Shown: positions 14,839-22,909, counted from the stretch's first letter. The stretch is DNA of 50,370 nucleotides from Rathayibacter sp. VKM Ac-2759 (GCF_009834225.1 NZ_CP047178.1:1-50370), one strand, 5' to 3'. The notes: generated by a model not told the origin, from the sequence alone. A program made the numbers and translations.

Positions 14839-16173
14839 TCAGCGGGTGGGACCGCCCCTGTCGCGGGTGCGGGTGGGAACCGGGGTGGCCGGCGTGTTCT
14901 GGGTGGGGAACGTGGTCTTGGTGCGAACGGCGTCCTGCGGGGGCCGACCCTGGTCCATGTCGGCGCGCATGCGTGCGCGGATGTCCTCGGCGGAGGCTCC
15001 GGTGGTTGCCAGGTGTGCGGCCAGAGCGTCGCGGCGCTGCGCGCTGTCGTAGAGGTTCCCGGCGTCCGCTCGTGCCCCGGTGGCCTCCGCTGATCGGCCC
15101 GGCTCCGCGGGCGTAGCAGGCGCGGTGGCGGGGTCGACGTCGTGGCGGTGGAGGTCGGCCTGGCTGCGCGCGTCGCTGGCCAGCTCGCGCAGCTCGTCGG
15201 GTGTTGCGGTTGCGCTGCCGCCGGCCGCTGCGTCGGCGTCGTACTGGCGTGCCTGCTGTTCGAGCCTGGCCACGATGTCCTCGGGGCGCTCGTCGCTGGT
15301 GCGCTGATCGGCGGGGACGTTGGCGCGGTCGAGCTGGTCCGCGAGAGCGATGAGCTGCACGGCTTCGGTGCGCTCGCGGTCGGCGTCGACGCGCTGACCG
15401 GGTGCTTCCTGCTGCCACGTCTCGAGGAGTGCAGCGCGCGCCTGCGCAATGTCCTCCGGGGCGTGCGAGCGGATAACGGTGTCGCCGCTGTCTGCGTCGA
15501 CGGCGAGCGTTTCGCGGCGCGTGTCGGCCACGTACTGCTCGTACGCGGCGGGATTGCTGCTGCGCGCCCATTCCTCCGCGAGGGAGAGGTCCGGGGCCAC
15601 GCCGGCGGTCTGCGCGTATCGGAAGTCTTCGACCAGCGCCGCTTGCGCGACGCCGCTCGCGATCGCTCCCCCTTCGCCCGCTCGGGTGAGGTATTCGTCC
15701 TCGCCGCGGCGGTAGTACTCCGGCGTCTGGTCGCTGATGGCCCATTCGCGCGCACGATCCACTTCGGTGGGCTCGGGCGGCAGGGCGCGCACGTCGCGGA
15801 TGAGCTGGTCGACGTCGACGCCGTACCGCTCCTGCACCTGGTCTCGGATGACCTCGCTCGCACGCGCTGCACCTTCGTCCACGCCCCGCCAGGTCTGCGC
15901 GGATTCCGCGACTGACGCGACCTCGCGAACGGTGGCGTTCTCCCACCACTCCGGACGCTCCACCACGGCGAGCTGCCCGGTCGCGCGTCCCCGCTCGGCC
16001 TCGAACCGGGCGGCAAGCTCGCGGGATTCCGCGACGCTGCGCCGTTCGGCGTCGCGCATCATCTCCTCGCGCAGTCGCGCGAACTTCTCCCCCAACTGCA
16101 TGGCCACCATCAACGCGGTTCGCGCGGTGGCGTCCATTGACTCCTGCACGCCTCCGTCTGCTGCATCACTCAC
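14839..16173 (-). CDS. Relaxase-linked accessory protein, unknown function
   Basis: A 444-residue protein, Ala/Arg/Asp/Glu-rich and mostly helical. Residues 20-65 form an amphipathic helix (ALMVAMQLGEKFARLREEMM), then a mixed domain with EQYVADTRRETLAVDADSGD, then a disordered Pro/Thr/Arg-rich tail. It starts 28 bases downstream of the relaxase stop and is transcribed with it, so a role in DNA processing or relaxase targeting to the secretion channel is inferred. Two other frames are open over the same stretch but are Arg- or Pro-rich shadows. No family recognised. Confidence 0.6.
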   Translation of the reverse strand: MSDAADGGVQESMDATARTALMVAMQLGEKFARLREEMMRDAERRSVAESRELAARFEAERGRATGQLAVVERPEWWENATVREVASVAESAQTWRGVDEGAARASEVIRDQVQERYGVDVDQLIRDVRALPPEPTEVDRAREWAISDQTPEYYRRGEDEYLTRAGEGGAIASGVAQAALVEDFRYAQTAGVAPDLSLAEEWARSSNPAAYEQYVADTRRETLAVDADSGDTVIRSHAPEDIAQARAALLETWQQEAPGQRVDADRERTEAVQLIALADQLDRANVPADQRTSDERPEDIVARLEQQARQYDADAAAGGSATATPDELRELASDARSQADLHRHDVDPATAPATPAEPGRSAEATGARADAGNLYDSAQRRDALAAHLATTGASAEDIRARMRADMDQGRPPQDAVRTKTTFPTQNTPATPVPTRTRDRGGPTR

Positions 16174-16201
16174 GACACGTCCCCCTCTTCTTTCGCGCCC
16201 G

Positions 16202-17896
16202 TTACCGGCCGCGTCCTGTGTCCCGTCCGCGCGTGCGCGCGTCCGGATCGATCGGCACCGCTTCGGGTGCTTTCGTCAACGGTTCAGGCACCGGCGAGCC
16301 GCTGGTCCACCCGTGGTCGGCGTCCACGAACGCCTTGCCCCGGCGTGCGCTCTCGGGCACCACCGGCGACGTCCCCGGCGCCCGGGTACCGGCCACCTGC
16401 GCCCCGGCATCCTGGACGGGCATCTGCCGTGACACGGCTTGCAGCCGCTCGACCATGACCGCCCGAATGTTGTCCGCTCGTCGCACGTCCCCGGATGCCT
16501 TGTGCATGTCGTGCAGGCGCCGACTCAACCGCACGAGTTCCCGGAGCACCAGCGCTTCCGCGGCCCGGGAATCCTTCGTCGTCGCCGCCTGCGCCAGCAC
16601 CATCGCACTGCCCACCGACGACGGCCACGTGACCGGGCGAGCCTTCGTCTCGTGCGCGCGCAACTGCGCCGACCGCGCCATAGCCCGCGCCGCCTCCGCC
16701 AACGGTCCCGGCGTCGCTTCCAACCGCTGCGACCACGCCGAATATGCGCCCGCCGTCTCCTTCGCCACCCGCGCCCACGTGTCCCGATGCCCCATCGGAA
16801 CACGGTCCAGTCGCGCGTTCAGCGCCGACAACTCCGCGGCGTACGTCGACCACGCATCACCCGCGGGCTGCACGAGTTCGCGGCCCGGATTCACCGGCGT
16901 GTACCGCCACGGATTCTTCGCCGTCGCGCGCCACTCGGACGCCGCCGCCGTCGCCAGTTCGGGACGATCCGGCCAGCCCTTCCGCAGCTCCGGCAACGTC
17001 AGATCGCGTGCGAGCCGGCCGCCGCCGTGCCAGATCGCTTTCTCGCCGTTCGTGGGCCGTAGCGCCACCGAATAGCCGGCGATCACGTCATCGCGTCCCG
17101 TCGCGAAACGAGGGCGCACCAGCACTCCGCTCTGCCGCAGACGACGCACGAACTCGCCCTCCTCCTGCGACGAGGACGCTGCCGCACGGACCGCTCTTTC
17201 CAAGCGCCGCATGTCCGGCTCGTCGTACCCGCGGCGCTGCGCGGACTCGCGCGCGCCAGGTCGCACCCCGCGCTCGGGATACTCCCGCTCGGGCGCCTGA
17301 TAGACCTGCAATCCGTACTCGCGTTCCAGCTCACGGCTGATCATCTGGGACCGCTCAAAGTCCTTGTGCACCGACGCTTTCGTGCCGTCCTCGCGCACCA
17401 ACGACACGGCAATGTGCACGTGGTCGTTGCCGTTCTTCGACAGGCCGTGACGCACCGCCACCCACCGGCAATCGGCCTTCCCGGTGTCCTCACCAGCGAA
17501 CCCCATGCGCTGCACGAAATCAGTCGTGATACGGCCCCACTGCTCATCCGTGAGCTGGCCCTCCTCCGCCGACAACGACAAGGAGCAATGCCACACGTCG
17601 GCCGCCACCCGATCCTTCACGACCGCGCCGGCCGCATCGCGGACCGCTTCACCGTTCTCGTCCGTGCGCACGACATTCCGCGTCACATCGACTCCGAAGA
17701 CCTGCCGCGGCCGGTCCAAATCCTTCGCGATCGCAGCAGCAGCGGCACGGTCCAAAACCTCGTGCCCGTACAGCGCCATGATCGCCCGGTCCCCCGCAAC
17801 CAAGTGCTGCTCAACGTGCTCGTTCGTCTTGCCAGGACCCACCAAATACGACATGAGCCCACCCATCCGGGTGCCTCTCGTGATGTTCGTCCTCAC
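16202..17896 (-). CDS. Conjugative relaxase (HUH nuclease, MOBP-like)
   Basis: A 564-residue protein. The N-terminal 300 residues form the relaxase domain: LMSYLVGPGKTNEH with a candidate catalytic Tyr near residue 17, DVWHCSLSLSAEEGQLTDEQ, and the metal-binding HUH motif in SKNGNDHVHIAVSLV. It should nick one strand at oriT and carry it into the recipient. The C-terminal half is helical and Arg/Ala-rich, likely for interaction with the coupling protein. GTG 17896 overlaps the stop of the MobC-like gene (GTGA). Assignment to the MOBP class is from the motif order; MOBQ is a less likely alternative. Confidence 0.85.
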   Translation of the reverse strand: MRTNITRGTRMGGLMSYLVGPGKTNEHVEQHLVAGDRAIMALYGHEVLDRAAAAAIAKDLDRPRQVFGVDVTRNVVRTDENGEAVRDAAGAVVKDRVAADVWHCSLSLSAEEGQLTDEQWGRITTDFVQRMGFAGEDTGKADCRWVAVRHGLSKNGNDHVHIAVSLVREDGTKASVHKDFERSQMISRELEREYGLQVYQAPEREYPERGVRPGARESAQRRGYDEPDMRRLERAVRAAASSSQEEGEFVRRLRQSGVLVRPRFATGRDDVIAGYSVALRPTNGEKAIWHGGGRLARDLTLPELRKGWPDRPELATAAASEWRATAKNPWRYTPVNPGRELVQPAGDAWSTYAAELSALNARLDRVPMGHRDTWARVAKETAGAYSAWSQRLEATPGPLAEAARAMARSAQLRAHETKARPVTWPSSVGSAMVLAQAATTKDSRAAEALVLRELVRLSRRLHDMHKASGDVRRADNIRAVMVERLQAVSRQMPVQDAGAQVAGTRAPGTSPVVPESARRGKAFVDADHGWTSGSPVPEPLTKAPEAVPIDPDARTRGRDTGRGR

Positions 17897-18303
17897 AGTC
17901 CCGCCAACCGATCCACGGTCGCTTCGATCCGCTGCCGCACCCGCCGGTACTCCGCCGCCGCGTCCACCGCCTCCTGGGGGAACTGACCTGTGGTGTTCGC
18001 GAACCGCGCGAGCTGGTTCATGTTGTCCGACGTCTTCTGCAACAGCTTCGACGCCCGGAACAACTCAGCGACCACCAGGCGCCACTCCGTGTCCGTCCGC
18101 ACCTGCGCATTCATCGCGGACTCGAACAACAGCCGCGGCACCGTCACTTCCAGAACCTCGGCACGGGCACGCAAATGCGCGTCCTCCTCCGGAGTCACCG
18201 ACACCTCATACCGCTTCGACCGCGCACCCACACCCGGCACGTTCGCTCGACGGCGCCGACCGAACAGCCGGCCCTCGCGTGACGACTCCGACACGACCCT
18301 CAC
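17893..18303 (-). CDS. MobC-like relaxosome accessory protein
   Basis: A 136-residue basic protein. After an Arg-rich N-terminus, KRYEVSVTPEEDAHLRARAE starts a ribbon-helix-helix-like domain, and the C-terminal part (LQKTSDNMNQLARFANTTGQ) matches MobC proteins, which melt DNA around the nick site for the relaxase. It precedes and overlaps the relaxase gene. GTG 18303 has GGAAGG upstream; GTG 18294 is an alternative. The longer frame reaching 18852 has an implausible Cys/Arg-rich N-terminus and runs across the divergent gene. Confidence 0.75.
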   Translation of the reverse strand: MRVVSESSREGRLFGRRRRANVPGVGARSKRYEVSVTPEEDAHLRARAEVLEVTVPRLLFESAMNAQVRTDTEWRLVVAELFRASKLLQKTSDNMNQLARFANTTGQFPQEAVDAAAEYRRVRQRIEATVDRLAGL

Positions 18304-18534
18304 CGTCCTTCCCGCCCAGCGCAGCGAACCCGCCCCCAGGCGGGGACCATACGACCAGTATGCGCCGACCCGGCCGCGCAGCGGAAGAGTCGTAAGCGGG
18401 TTACCACGGGTAAATCTGTAGCTTGCTCCGCAAATCGCTCTCGATGAGCGCCGGCACCGCAGGTGCTCCGGCTCGAAGCCCGTGCCACCACACCGAATGT
18501 GGTGGTCGGGCCGGAACTCGAATACGCTGGCGGC
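18304..18534. other. Candidate oriT region
   Basis: A 231-base gap upstream of the MobC-like/relaxase operon and the divergent 18535 gene holds clustered short inverted repeats: CATAC/GTATG (18348-18362), TTACC/GGTAA (18401-18413), TTGC/GCAA (18423-18433) and the 8-bp CCACCACA/TGTGGTGG (18485-18505). Just after the TTACC/GGTAA repeat comes AATCTGTAGC, weakly like the ATCCTG nic core of MOBP plasmids. Position beside mobC plus repeats make it the best oriT candidate, but the nick site is inferred. Confidence 0.45.
18485..18505. repeat. 8-bp inverted repeat CCACCACA-N5-TGTGGTGG
   Basis: Perfect 8-bp arms (18485-18492, 18498-18505) around CCGAA, 30 bases upstream of the ATG at 18535. It could be an operator for that gene or a relaxosome-binding site. 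Confidence 0.5.
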
Positions 18535-18861
18535 ATGGCAGACAAGAGAATCGACCCCGAAGCCGCAGCCGCCTCCGCACGCGAACTGCTCGAGCGATCC
18601 GTCGAAGAACGGGTCGCAGCAGTGCGGGTCCTCGTCGCAGCGACCAACGACGTCGACACCGCGGACCAGGCAGCGAAGGACGCTCGCGACGCGCACAGCA
18701 AAGCGTGGGACGCGGCGCTCGCCTCCGGGTGGAGCGACAAGGAACTGCGCGCCACCAGAGCCCGCGCCCCAGGCACGATCGGCGCCGCTCCCCGCGCCCG
18801 ACGCTCGACCCGTCGCGCAGCGGAGGAGACGCCCGCCCCGGCCCCCGAGCACAGCGAATGA
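18535..18861 (+). CDS. Small plasmid protein, helical, unknown function
   Basis: A 108-residue protein. The first 70 residues are strongly helical (AAAASARELLERSVEERVAA then DTADQAAKDARDAHSKAWDA) and the tail is basic and Pro-rich, including TRARAPGTIGAAPRARRSTR. TACGCT at 18523-18528 lies six bases before ATG 18535, suggesting a leaderless mRNA; the following GGCGGCATG is shared exactly with the 40519 gene. The stop overlaps the next gene as ATGA. Divergent from mobC; family not recognised. Confidence 0.55.
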   Translation: MADKRIDPEAAAASARELLERSVEERVAAVRVLVAATNDVDTADQAAKDARDAHSKAWDAALASGWSDKELRATRARAPGTIGAAPRARRSTRRAAEETPAPAPEHSE

Positions 18862-19463
18862 TGCACGACGAGACGCGCGCCTACGCTCACGCGCTCCTCA
18901 CCCACGCCTCACTAGCGGGCGCCGACGACACCTACGCCCGCGCCGCTCACTCGCTCGCGCTCACCACCCTGCGCGACAACGACGACCGCAACCTCCCCGG
19001 CCACACCGGAGAACCGGGCGACTACGACGTGCCACTCCTAACGTGTGCCGCGCTCCTGGACGAACTGGCCTCACGGGTCGCATTCCACGCGGAGCACGCC
19101 GGCCGCCTCACCTCACGCGACATCGTGCTCTGCGAACTGCGCGAGCGAGTCGTGCAGGACGGCACCGACCAAGCAGACATCGCATCAGCGCTGCTCGACT
19201 ACACGATCCACCGACGCGACGAACTCGGCCGGGCGGACCACCCCGACTACAGCAGCGTCCACACCCGACTGCACCGCATCGACGGACGCAACCACGGCAG
19301 CACCGCGACCGCGTACTACGAAGCGCTCCTCGCCGCCTCCGCCGCCGTCATCAACGACCTCATCGCACAGGTGGTCGAGCTGACGAACGTCTCCACGGAA
19401 CAGGACGTGCGCGACGACCTACGCGAGTACGTTCGCATGCTGCCCACGCCCGCTCGCCTGTAG
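18858..19463 (+). CDS. Hypothetical plasmid protein
   Basis: A 201-residue soluble, mostly helical protein, acidic and His/Arg-rich, with AYAHALLTHASLAGADDTYA at the N-terminus and HNSTATAYYEALLAASA-like helix in the second half. ATG 18858 overlaps the upstream stop (ATGA); ATG 18861 is an alternative. No motif recognised. It forms a two-gene unit with the 18535 gene, divergent from the mobilization operon. Confidence 0.6.
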   Translation: MMHDETRAYAHALLTHASLAGADDTYARAAHSLALTTLRDNDDRNLPGHTGEPGDYDVPLLTCAALLDELASRVAFHAEHAGRLTSRDIVLCELRERVVQDGTDQADIASALLDYTIHRRDELGRADHPDYSSVHTRLHRIDGRNHGSTATAYYEALLAASAAVINDLIAQVVELTNVSTEQDVRDDLREYVRMLPTPARL

Positions 19464-19520
19464 CGCGTTCGTCACGTCCGGCCGTCCATCCGACGCGGCA
19501 CTCTGGCCTCCGGATCGAGA

Positions 19521-19577
19521 CCGTCAAGAGCGCTCCGCGTCCCCTTCGGGGATGACCCTCCGGGTCACACTTGACGG
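19521..19577. other. Branched three-stem DNA/RNA structure
   Basis: CCGTCAAG (19521-19528) pairs with CTTGACGG (19570-19577) and encloses two hairpins: TCCCC-TTC-GGGGA (19540-19552) and TGACCC-TCC-GGGTCA (19553-19567). This nested layout would fold as a three-way junction. It lies after the 19463 stop, so it may act as a terminator, but the outer stem is more than a simple terminator needs. Confidence 0.45.
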
Positions 19578-19627
19578 CCTCGCCCCTCCGGCCGACGCTC
19601 TGCTTATCGGATGGATGGCCTCGGAGA

Positions 19628-20092
19628 ATGGACACCACCAACAGTGCAAACGACACGACGGGAACCCGCATGACAGCCTCGCACCCGGACGACGAGCTGC
19701 GCGCATGGGCGGCCGGCGACAAGGGACGCGAGGCGGCGACCGAACTGCTGATCCGCACTGGCCTCGCGAACGCGGACGAGCCGTGGATTCTGCACGACTC
19801 CGGGTGGGGTGTCTACGCCGTCGACTACGACCGCGCACTCCACGGACGCACCGGCCTCACCAGCGCCGACCTCGCGATCCTCACCCTCGCCGCCGCCCTC
19901 GCGGAAGGCACCCACATCTCCATCCGCCACGTCACGCAACAGCTCGACTACGAGCACGCGCGACACGCTCTCACCGCGATCGCGCACGCGGCCGGCTACC
20001 ACCAGCCCACCCGCACGATCGACAACACGGGACGCATGCCCCGCATCGTTCAACGTCCGCCGCTGATCGCCTGGGACGACGAACCCGACTGA
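19628..20092 (+). CDS. Hypothetical protein
   Basis: A 154-residue acidic protein with DDELRAWAAGDKGREAATEL, a Trp/Tyr-rich central motif (EPWILHDSGWGVYAVDYDRA) and a helical C-terminal half. No catalytic motif recognised. Two starts are possible: ATG 19628 (GGATGG upstream) or ATG 19670 (weak GGGA); the core is the same. It lies between the branched structure and a strong hairpin terminator and looks monocistronic. Confidence 0.55.
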   Translation: MDTTNSANDTTGTRMTASHPDDELRAWAAGDKGREAATELLIRTGLANADEPWILHDSGWGVYAVDYDRALHGRTGLTSADLAILTLAAALAEGTHISIRHVTQQLDYEHARHALTAIAHAAGYHQPTRTIDNTGRMPRIVQRPPLIAWDDEPD

Positions 20093-20131
20093 CCCGCAGA
20101 CGTCGAACTAGGGGATCTAGCTCGCGTCGAA

Positions 20132-20150
20132 CGTCACCAGTAGGGTGACG
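20132..20150. repeat. 7-bp inverted repeat CGTCACC-N5-GGTGACG
   Basis: CGTCACC (20132-20138) and GGTGACG (20144-20150) form a hairpin 40 bases after the 20092 stop, just before the larger terminator. It may be part of the termination region. Confidence 0.4.
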
Positions 20151-20178
20151 GCGCGCGATGTACCCCCTCGTCGCGACG

Positions 20179-20215
20179 GAGGCCCCCGCTGAGCGTTCAC
20201 GCTCGCGGGGGCCTC
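20179..20215. terminator. Strong bidirectional hairpin terminator
   Basis: GAGGCCCCCGC (20179-20189) pairs with GCGGGGGCCTC (20205-20215), extended by GAGCG/CGCTC with a TTCA loop: 16 pairs and one bulge. It lies between the rightward 19628 gene and the leftward recombinase ending at 20221, serving both. No T-tract follows, as is usual in high-GC actinobacteria. Confidence 0.75.
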
Positions 20216-20220
20216 TTCGC

Positions 20221-20850
20221 TCACGCCGCCGCCTCGTCTCGCGTCTCTGCGAGCGACAGAGCGAGCGATCCGTCGCCCTTCGCCTTCGCTCGGTCGAGCG
20301 CGCGGTAGACCGTCGCGCGGCCTACGCCGTACTGCTCGGCCAGCTCCGCGACCGTGTGCTCACCGGTGCGGTACTCCGCCACCATGAGCTGCTCGAACTT
20401 CGCGGACAGCTTCGGCTTGCGACCCTTCAACCGACCCTTCGCCTTCGCGACCGCCATGCCCTCGCGCGTGCGCGATCGGATCATCTCGGCCTCGAACTCA
20501 GCGACCATCGCGAGCATGTTGAACAGCAGCCGGCCCACCGGATCGGTCGGGTCGTGCACCGCTCCCCCGATGCTCAGACTCACGCCGCGTTCCGTGAGCT
20601 CCGCCACCAGGTCGCGCGCATCCGGCAGCGATCGCGCGAGCCGGTCGAGCTTGGTGACCAGCAGCGTCGAGCCCTCGTCGCACGCCGCCATCGCCTCGCG
20701 TAGCTTCGGCCGATCCCGGTTCGAGCCCGAGCGGCCGGCGTCGACGTAGATGCGCTCGAGCGGGACCCCGGCGGCGTGCAGCGCGTCGCGCTGCGCCGTC
20801 GCGTCCTGCTTGTCCGTCGACACCCTCGCGTACCCAACCAGCTTCGCCAT
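20221..20850 (-). CDS. Serine recombinase (resolvase/invertase family) 1
   Basis: A 209-residue small serine recombinase. The catalytic domain opens with LVGYARVSTDKQDA (nucleophile Ser in RVST), followed by TKLDRLARSLPDARDL and FEAEMIRSRTREGMAVAKAK; the C-terminal HTH is HTVAELAEQYGVGRATVYRA. It should cut and rejoin DNA at res-type sites via a 5'-phosphoserine link, resolving plasmid multimers or mobilising a segment. GACACT lies six bases before ATG 20850, suggesting a leaderless mRNA, and a candidate site lies directly upstream. Transcription ends at the hairpin at 20179-20215. Confidence 0.92.
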   Translation of the reverse strand: MAKLVGYARVSTDKQDATAQRDALHAAGVPLERIYVDAGRSGSNRDRPKLREAMAACDEGSTLLVTKLDRLARSLPDARDLVAELTERGVSLSIGGAVHDPTDPVGRLLFNMLAMVAEFEAEMIRSRTREGMAVAKAKGRLKGRKPKLSAKFEQLMVAEYRTGEHTVAELAEQYGVGRATVYRALDRAKAKGDGSLALSLAETRDEAAA

Positions 20851-20856
20851 GACGAA

Positions 20857-20913
20857 AGTGTCTCAGTAGCTACCCCGTCACCGGAATCAATTCCGGACGG
20901 GTCTATCGAGACG
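20857..20913. other. Candidate res-type site of recombinase 1
   Basis: TGTCTC (20859-20864) and GAGACG (20908-20913) bracket an imperfect palindrome, CCCGTC...CCGGAAT-CA-ATTCCGG...ACGGG, whose core arms CCGGAAT/ATTCCGG (20881-20887, 20890-20896) are exact. It lies immediately upstream of the recombinase start, where small serine recombinases usually keep their sites, and overlaps the putative promoter, which would allow autoregulation. Confidence 0.45.
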
Positions 20914-20951
20914 TTCGGCGCAACAACCCTCTCGGCTGATGTCAGTTCTCG

Positions 20952-20988
20952 AGGTCCTCTGCACAAATCTTCAAGGTCCTCTGCACAA
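20952..20988. repeat. Two 15-bp direct repeats AGGTCCTCTGCACAA
   Basis: Exact copies at 20952-20966 and 20974-20988, spaced 22 bases start to start (about two helical turns). A 10-base match, TCCTCTGCAC, recurs at 23517-23526 and TCTGCACAA at 23439-23447. They lie between the two recombinase genes and may be accessory binding sites. Confidence 0.6.
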
Positions 20989-21036
20989 CCACCGGAGCCG
21001 TCTTTCGGAGCCTACGCCGGCGTCGGCGCGCTGCGT

Positions 21037-21657
21037 TTAGGTGCTCTTGCGACCGAGGACGCGGAGGCCGTCTGGTCGTACCTCACCCGTGGGCGAGACG
21101 TGTCGGTAGAGCGTCTGGCGCGAGATGCCGAGTTCTTTGCAGAGGGCACCGATGTTCGTCTCCGGCTTGCCCATCGACGCCATAGCGAGTCGCACCTTGG
21201 CGGGCGTCATCGTGAACGGGCGCCCGCCGACCCGACCGCGTGCTCGAGCAGACGCGAGCCCCGCCATGGTCCGTTCGGAGATGAGCTCGCGCTCGAACTC
21301 GGCGAGGGCAGCGAAGATCCCGAAGACCAGCTTGCCGGCCGCGGTGGTCGTGTCGATCGCCGCCCCCTGACCCGTGAGCACTTTCAGCCCGATGCCGCGG
21401 GCGGTGAGGTCATGGACCGTGTTTACGAGGTGGTGCAGGTCGCGTCCGAGCCGGTCGAGCTTCCACACCACGAGCGTGTCGCCTTCGCGGAGCGCTTTCA
21501 GGCACGACAGCAAACCCGGCCGATCATCCTTCCGGCCGGACGCGAGGTCGGAGTAGAGCTGCGCGTCCTCGACGCCGGCCGCGAGTAGCGCGTCGCGCTG
21601 CGGGTCGGTGGTCTGCGTTCCATCGGTCTTTGAGACGCGCATGTACCCGACGAGCAT
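21037..21657 (-). CDS. Serine recombinase (resolvase/invertase family) 2
   Basis: A 206-residue recombinase distinct from its neighbour: LVGYMRVSKTDGTQT (Ser in RVSK), VVWKLDRLGRDLHHLVNTVH, FGIFAALAEFERELISERT, and a C-terminal HTH GALCKELGISRQTLYRHVSP. The RVSKTDG and DLHHLVNTV features are those of Tn3-family resolvases and Gin/Hin-like invertases. It lies 187 bases from recombinase 1 in the same direction. AGGGG eight bases before ATG 21657 supports the start. A 28-bp imperfect palindrome upstream is a candidate crossover site. Confidence 0.92.
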   Translation of the reverse strand: MLVGYMRVSKTDGTQTTDPQRDALLAAGVEDAQLYSDLASGRKDDRPGLLSCLKALREGDTLVVWKLDRLGRDLHHLVNTVHDLTARGIGLKVLTGQGAAIDTTTAAGKLVFGIFAALAEFERELISERTMAGLASARARGRVGGRPFTMTPAKVRLAMASMGKPETNIGALCKELGISRQTLYRHVSPTGEVRPDGLRVLGRKST

Positions 21658-21667
21658 CGCGAACCCC

Positions 21668-21695
21668 TGTCACTTATACGGCCGAATACGTGACA
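21668..21695. other. 28-bp imperfect palindrome, candidate crossover site of recombinase 2
   Basis: TGTCAC (21668-21673) and GTGACA (21690-21695) end a 28-bp dyad centred on CGGCCG, with 12 of 14 half-site positions paired. Length and TGTC-type ends match subsite I of Tn3-family resolvase sites, which is 28 bp. It is ten bases upstream of the recombinase start. The remaining stretch to 21949 shows no further gene. Confidence 0.5.
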
Positions 21696-21949
21696 ATCCA
21701 GCGCCAACGCGGCGCGCCGAGCAGTGGTGTCATATAACTGGTCACTCATTCTATGACTCGCGAAGGGCCTGGGTCGGGATTCTGTGACGACCGGTGCTGG
21801 GTGATCTCCAGGTCGGCGGGCGTCCCCGCAGATTTACTGCACCGACCCTCCCGGTCCCTCAGGACTCCCTCCGCCTCCTGGCGCGGTAGCGTCTGGAACG
21901 CAACTTCATCCGGTGAGTCGCCCCCTAGTGGGCGCAGATCGAGGGAAGC

Positions 21950-22909
21950 TCAGGCTGCGTGGCGCGCGGCGAGCAGTGTCTGCAACACGGCCGCCCCGCG
22001 CGACGCGTCGTCCACGGTCACCATCCGTGCTCGGCCGTTGCTGAGTCGGGCGATGAGGCCGGGCCCGGATCGGGCGACGTAGGCGACGCCTCGACCCGAG
22101 ACCCGATAGCCCCAGCCGCCCCACTGGCCGGGGGAGACCTCTTCCCACCCGCACGACTCGATACGAGCGAGCGGGACCCGCATGATCGGGATACGTGTCC
22201 ACGATGAGGTGACTCGGAGCCCGCGGATGTCGACGGTGACCTCCACCCGTGCGAGCACGAGCACGGCGAGGCCGGACACGACCAGCACAATCCCCGGGAT
22301 CATCGCGCTGCCCGCGCCCTCCGCGGCGGCCCATGCCGCGGAGGCGATGCCGAGCGCGACGATGAGTACGCCGAGTCCGATGAACCAGCGGCTGCCGGCG
22401 CGGGTGCGCCAGGCCACCCGGGCAGTAGGGGGAACCTCGAGATGAGGGGCATCATGAGCAGGCACCGGCGCGGCGGTGCGGGTCAGCGCGATCATGGGGA
22501 TCGTGGCGGAGACTGCACCGACAGCGAGGAACAGTGCCATCCACCAGATCGGGAGGGTACCGTCGCCGACCGTGTTCGTCAGCGCGATGGCGATCCAGCC
22601 GGTGGCGAAGATCGCGGCGATCAGGTTCACGACGAGCAGGCGAGTCGCCGCCGTCCGGCGATCGGCAGATCGGAGGCTGACGGCGGCGAGCACCACGGCG
22701 AGTGCGGTCACGCTGAGAGCGATCCAGAGCAGGGGCCACGGTGACCCCCACCCGTCAGCGCGCCCGTCGGCCGCGAAGTGCATGGCGATGCTGCTGGGAA
22801 GAGTCGGGGCGAGCACAATCGCGGCGATTCCAAGGGTGAGCGCGACGAGCGCCCCTGGGGCCACTACTGCCAGTCTCGTTCCAGTGCGCAGGGCTGGGGT
22901 CGTCGTCAT
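21950..22909 (-). CDS. DUF1648-type multi-pass membrane protein
   Basis: A 319-residue membrane protein. The N-terminal LPSSIAMHFAADGRADGWGS is the DUF1648 signature (usually P-x-H-x-x-x-x-G-x-x-D), followed by about six transmembrane helices and a C-terminal soluble domain with ARVEVTVDIRGLRVTSS and WGYRVSGRGVAYVARSGPG. Such proteins commonly pair with YtrA-type GntR regulators; some relatives (SdpI) give immunity to toxins. ATG 22909 overlaps the GntR stop (ATGA), so both are made from one mRNA under the GntR operator. Confidence 0.8.
   Translation of the reverse strand: MTTTPALRTGTRLAVVAPGALVALTLGIAAIVLAPTLPSSIAMHFAADGRADGWGSPWPLLWIALSVTALAVVLAAVSLRSADRRTAATRLLVVNLIAAIFATGWIAIALTNTVGDGTLPIWWMALFLAVGAVSATIPMIALTRTAAPVPAHDAPHLEVPPTARVAWRTRAGSRWFIGLGVLIVALGIASAAWAAAEGAGSAMIPGIVLVVSGLAVLVLARVEVTVDIRGLRVTSSWTRIPIMRVPLARIESCGWEEVSPGQWGGWGYRVSGRGVAYVARSGPGLIARLSNGRARMVTVDDASRGAAVLQTLLAARHAA

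Noticed and set aside
14757..16016. Two further long minus-strand frames overlapping the relaxase-linked accessory gene
   Set aside because: Their products are almost only Arg, Pro, Ser and Thr or Arg/Gly/Ala, typical of shadow frames in GC-rich DNA; the 14839-16173 frame has balanced composition.
18348..18505. CRISPR-like array of short repeats
   Set aside because: The repeats are different inverted repeats of 4-8 bp, not regularly spaced identical direct repeats. No CRISPR was found anywhere in the window.
20221..21657. The two neighbouring recombinases as an IS607 or IS605-type insertion sequence
   Set aside because: No TnpB-like gene and no terminal repeats; both proteins have the N-terminal catalytic, C-terminal HTH order of resolvases, not the reversed order of IS607 transposases.
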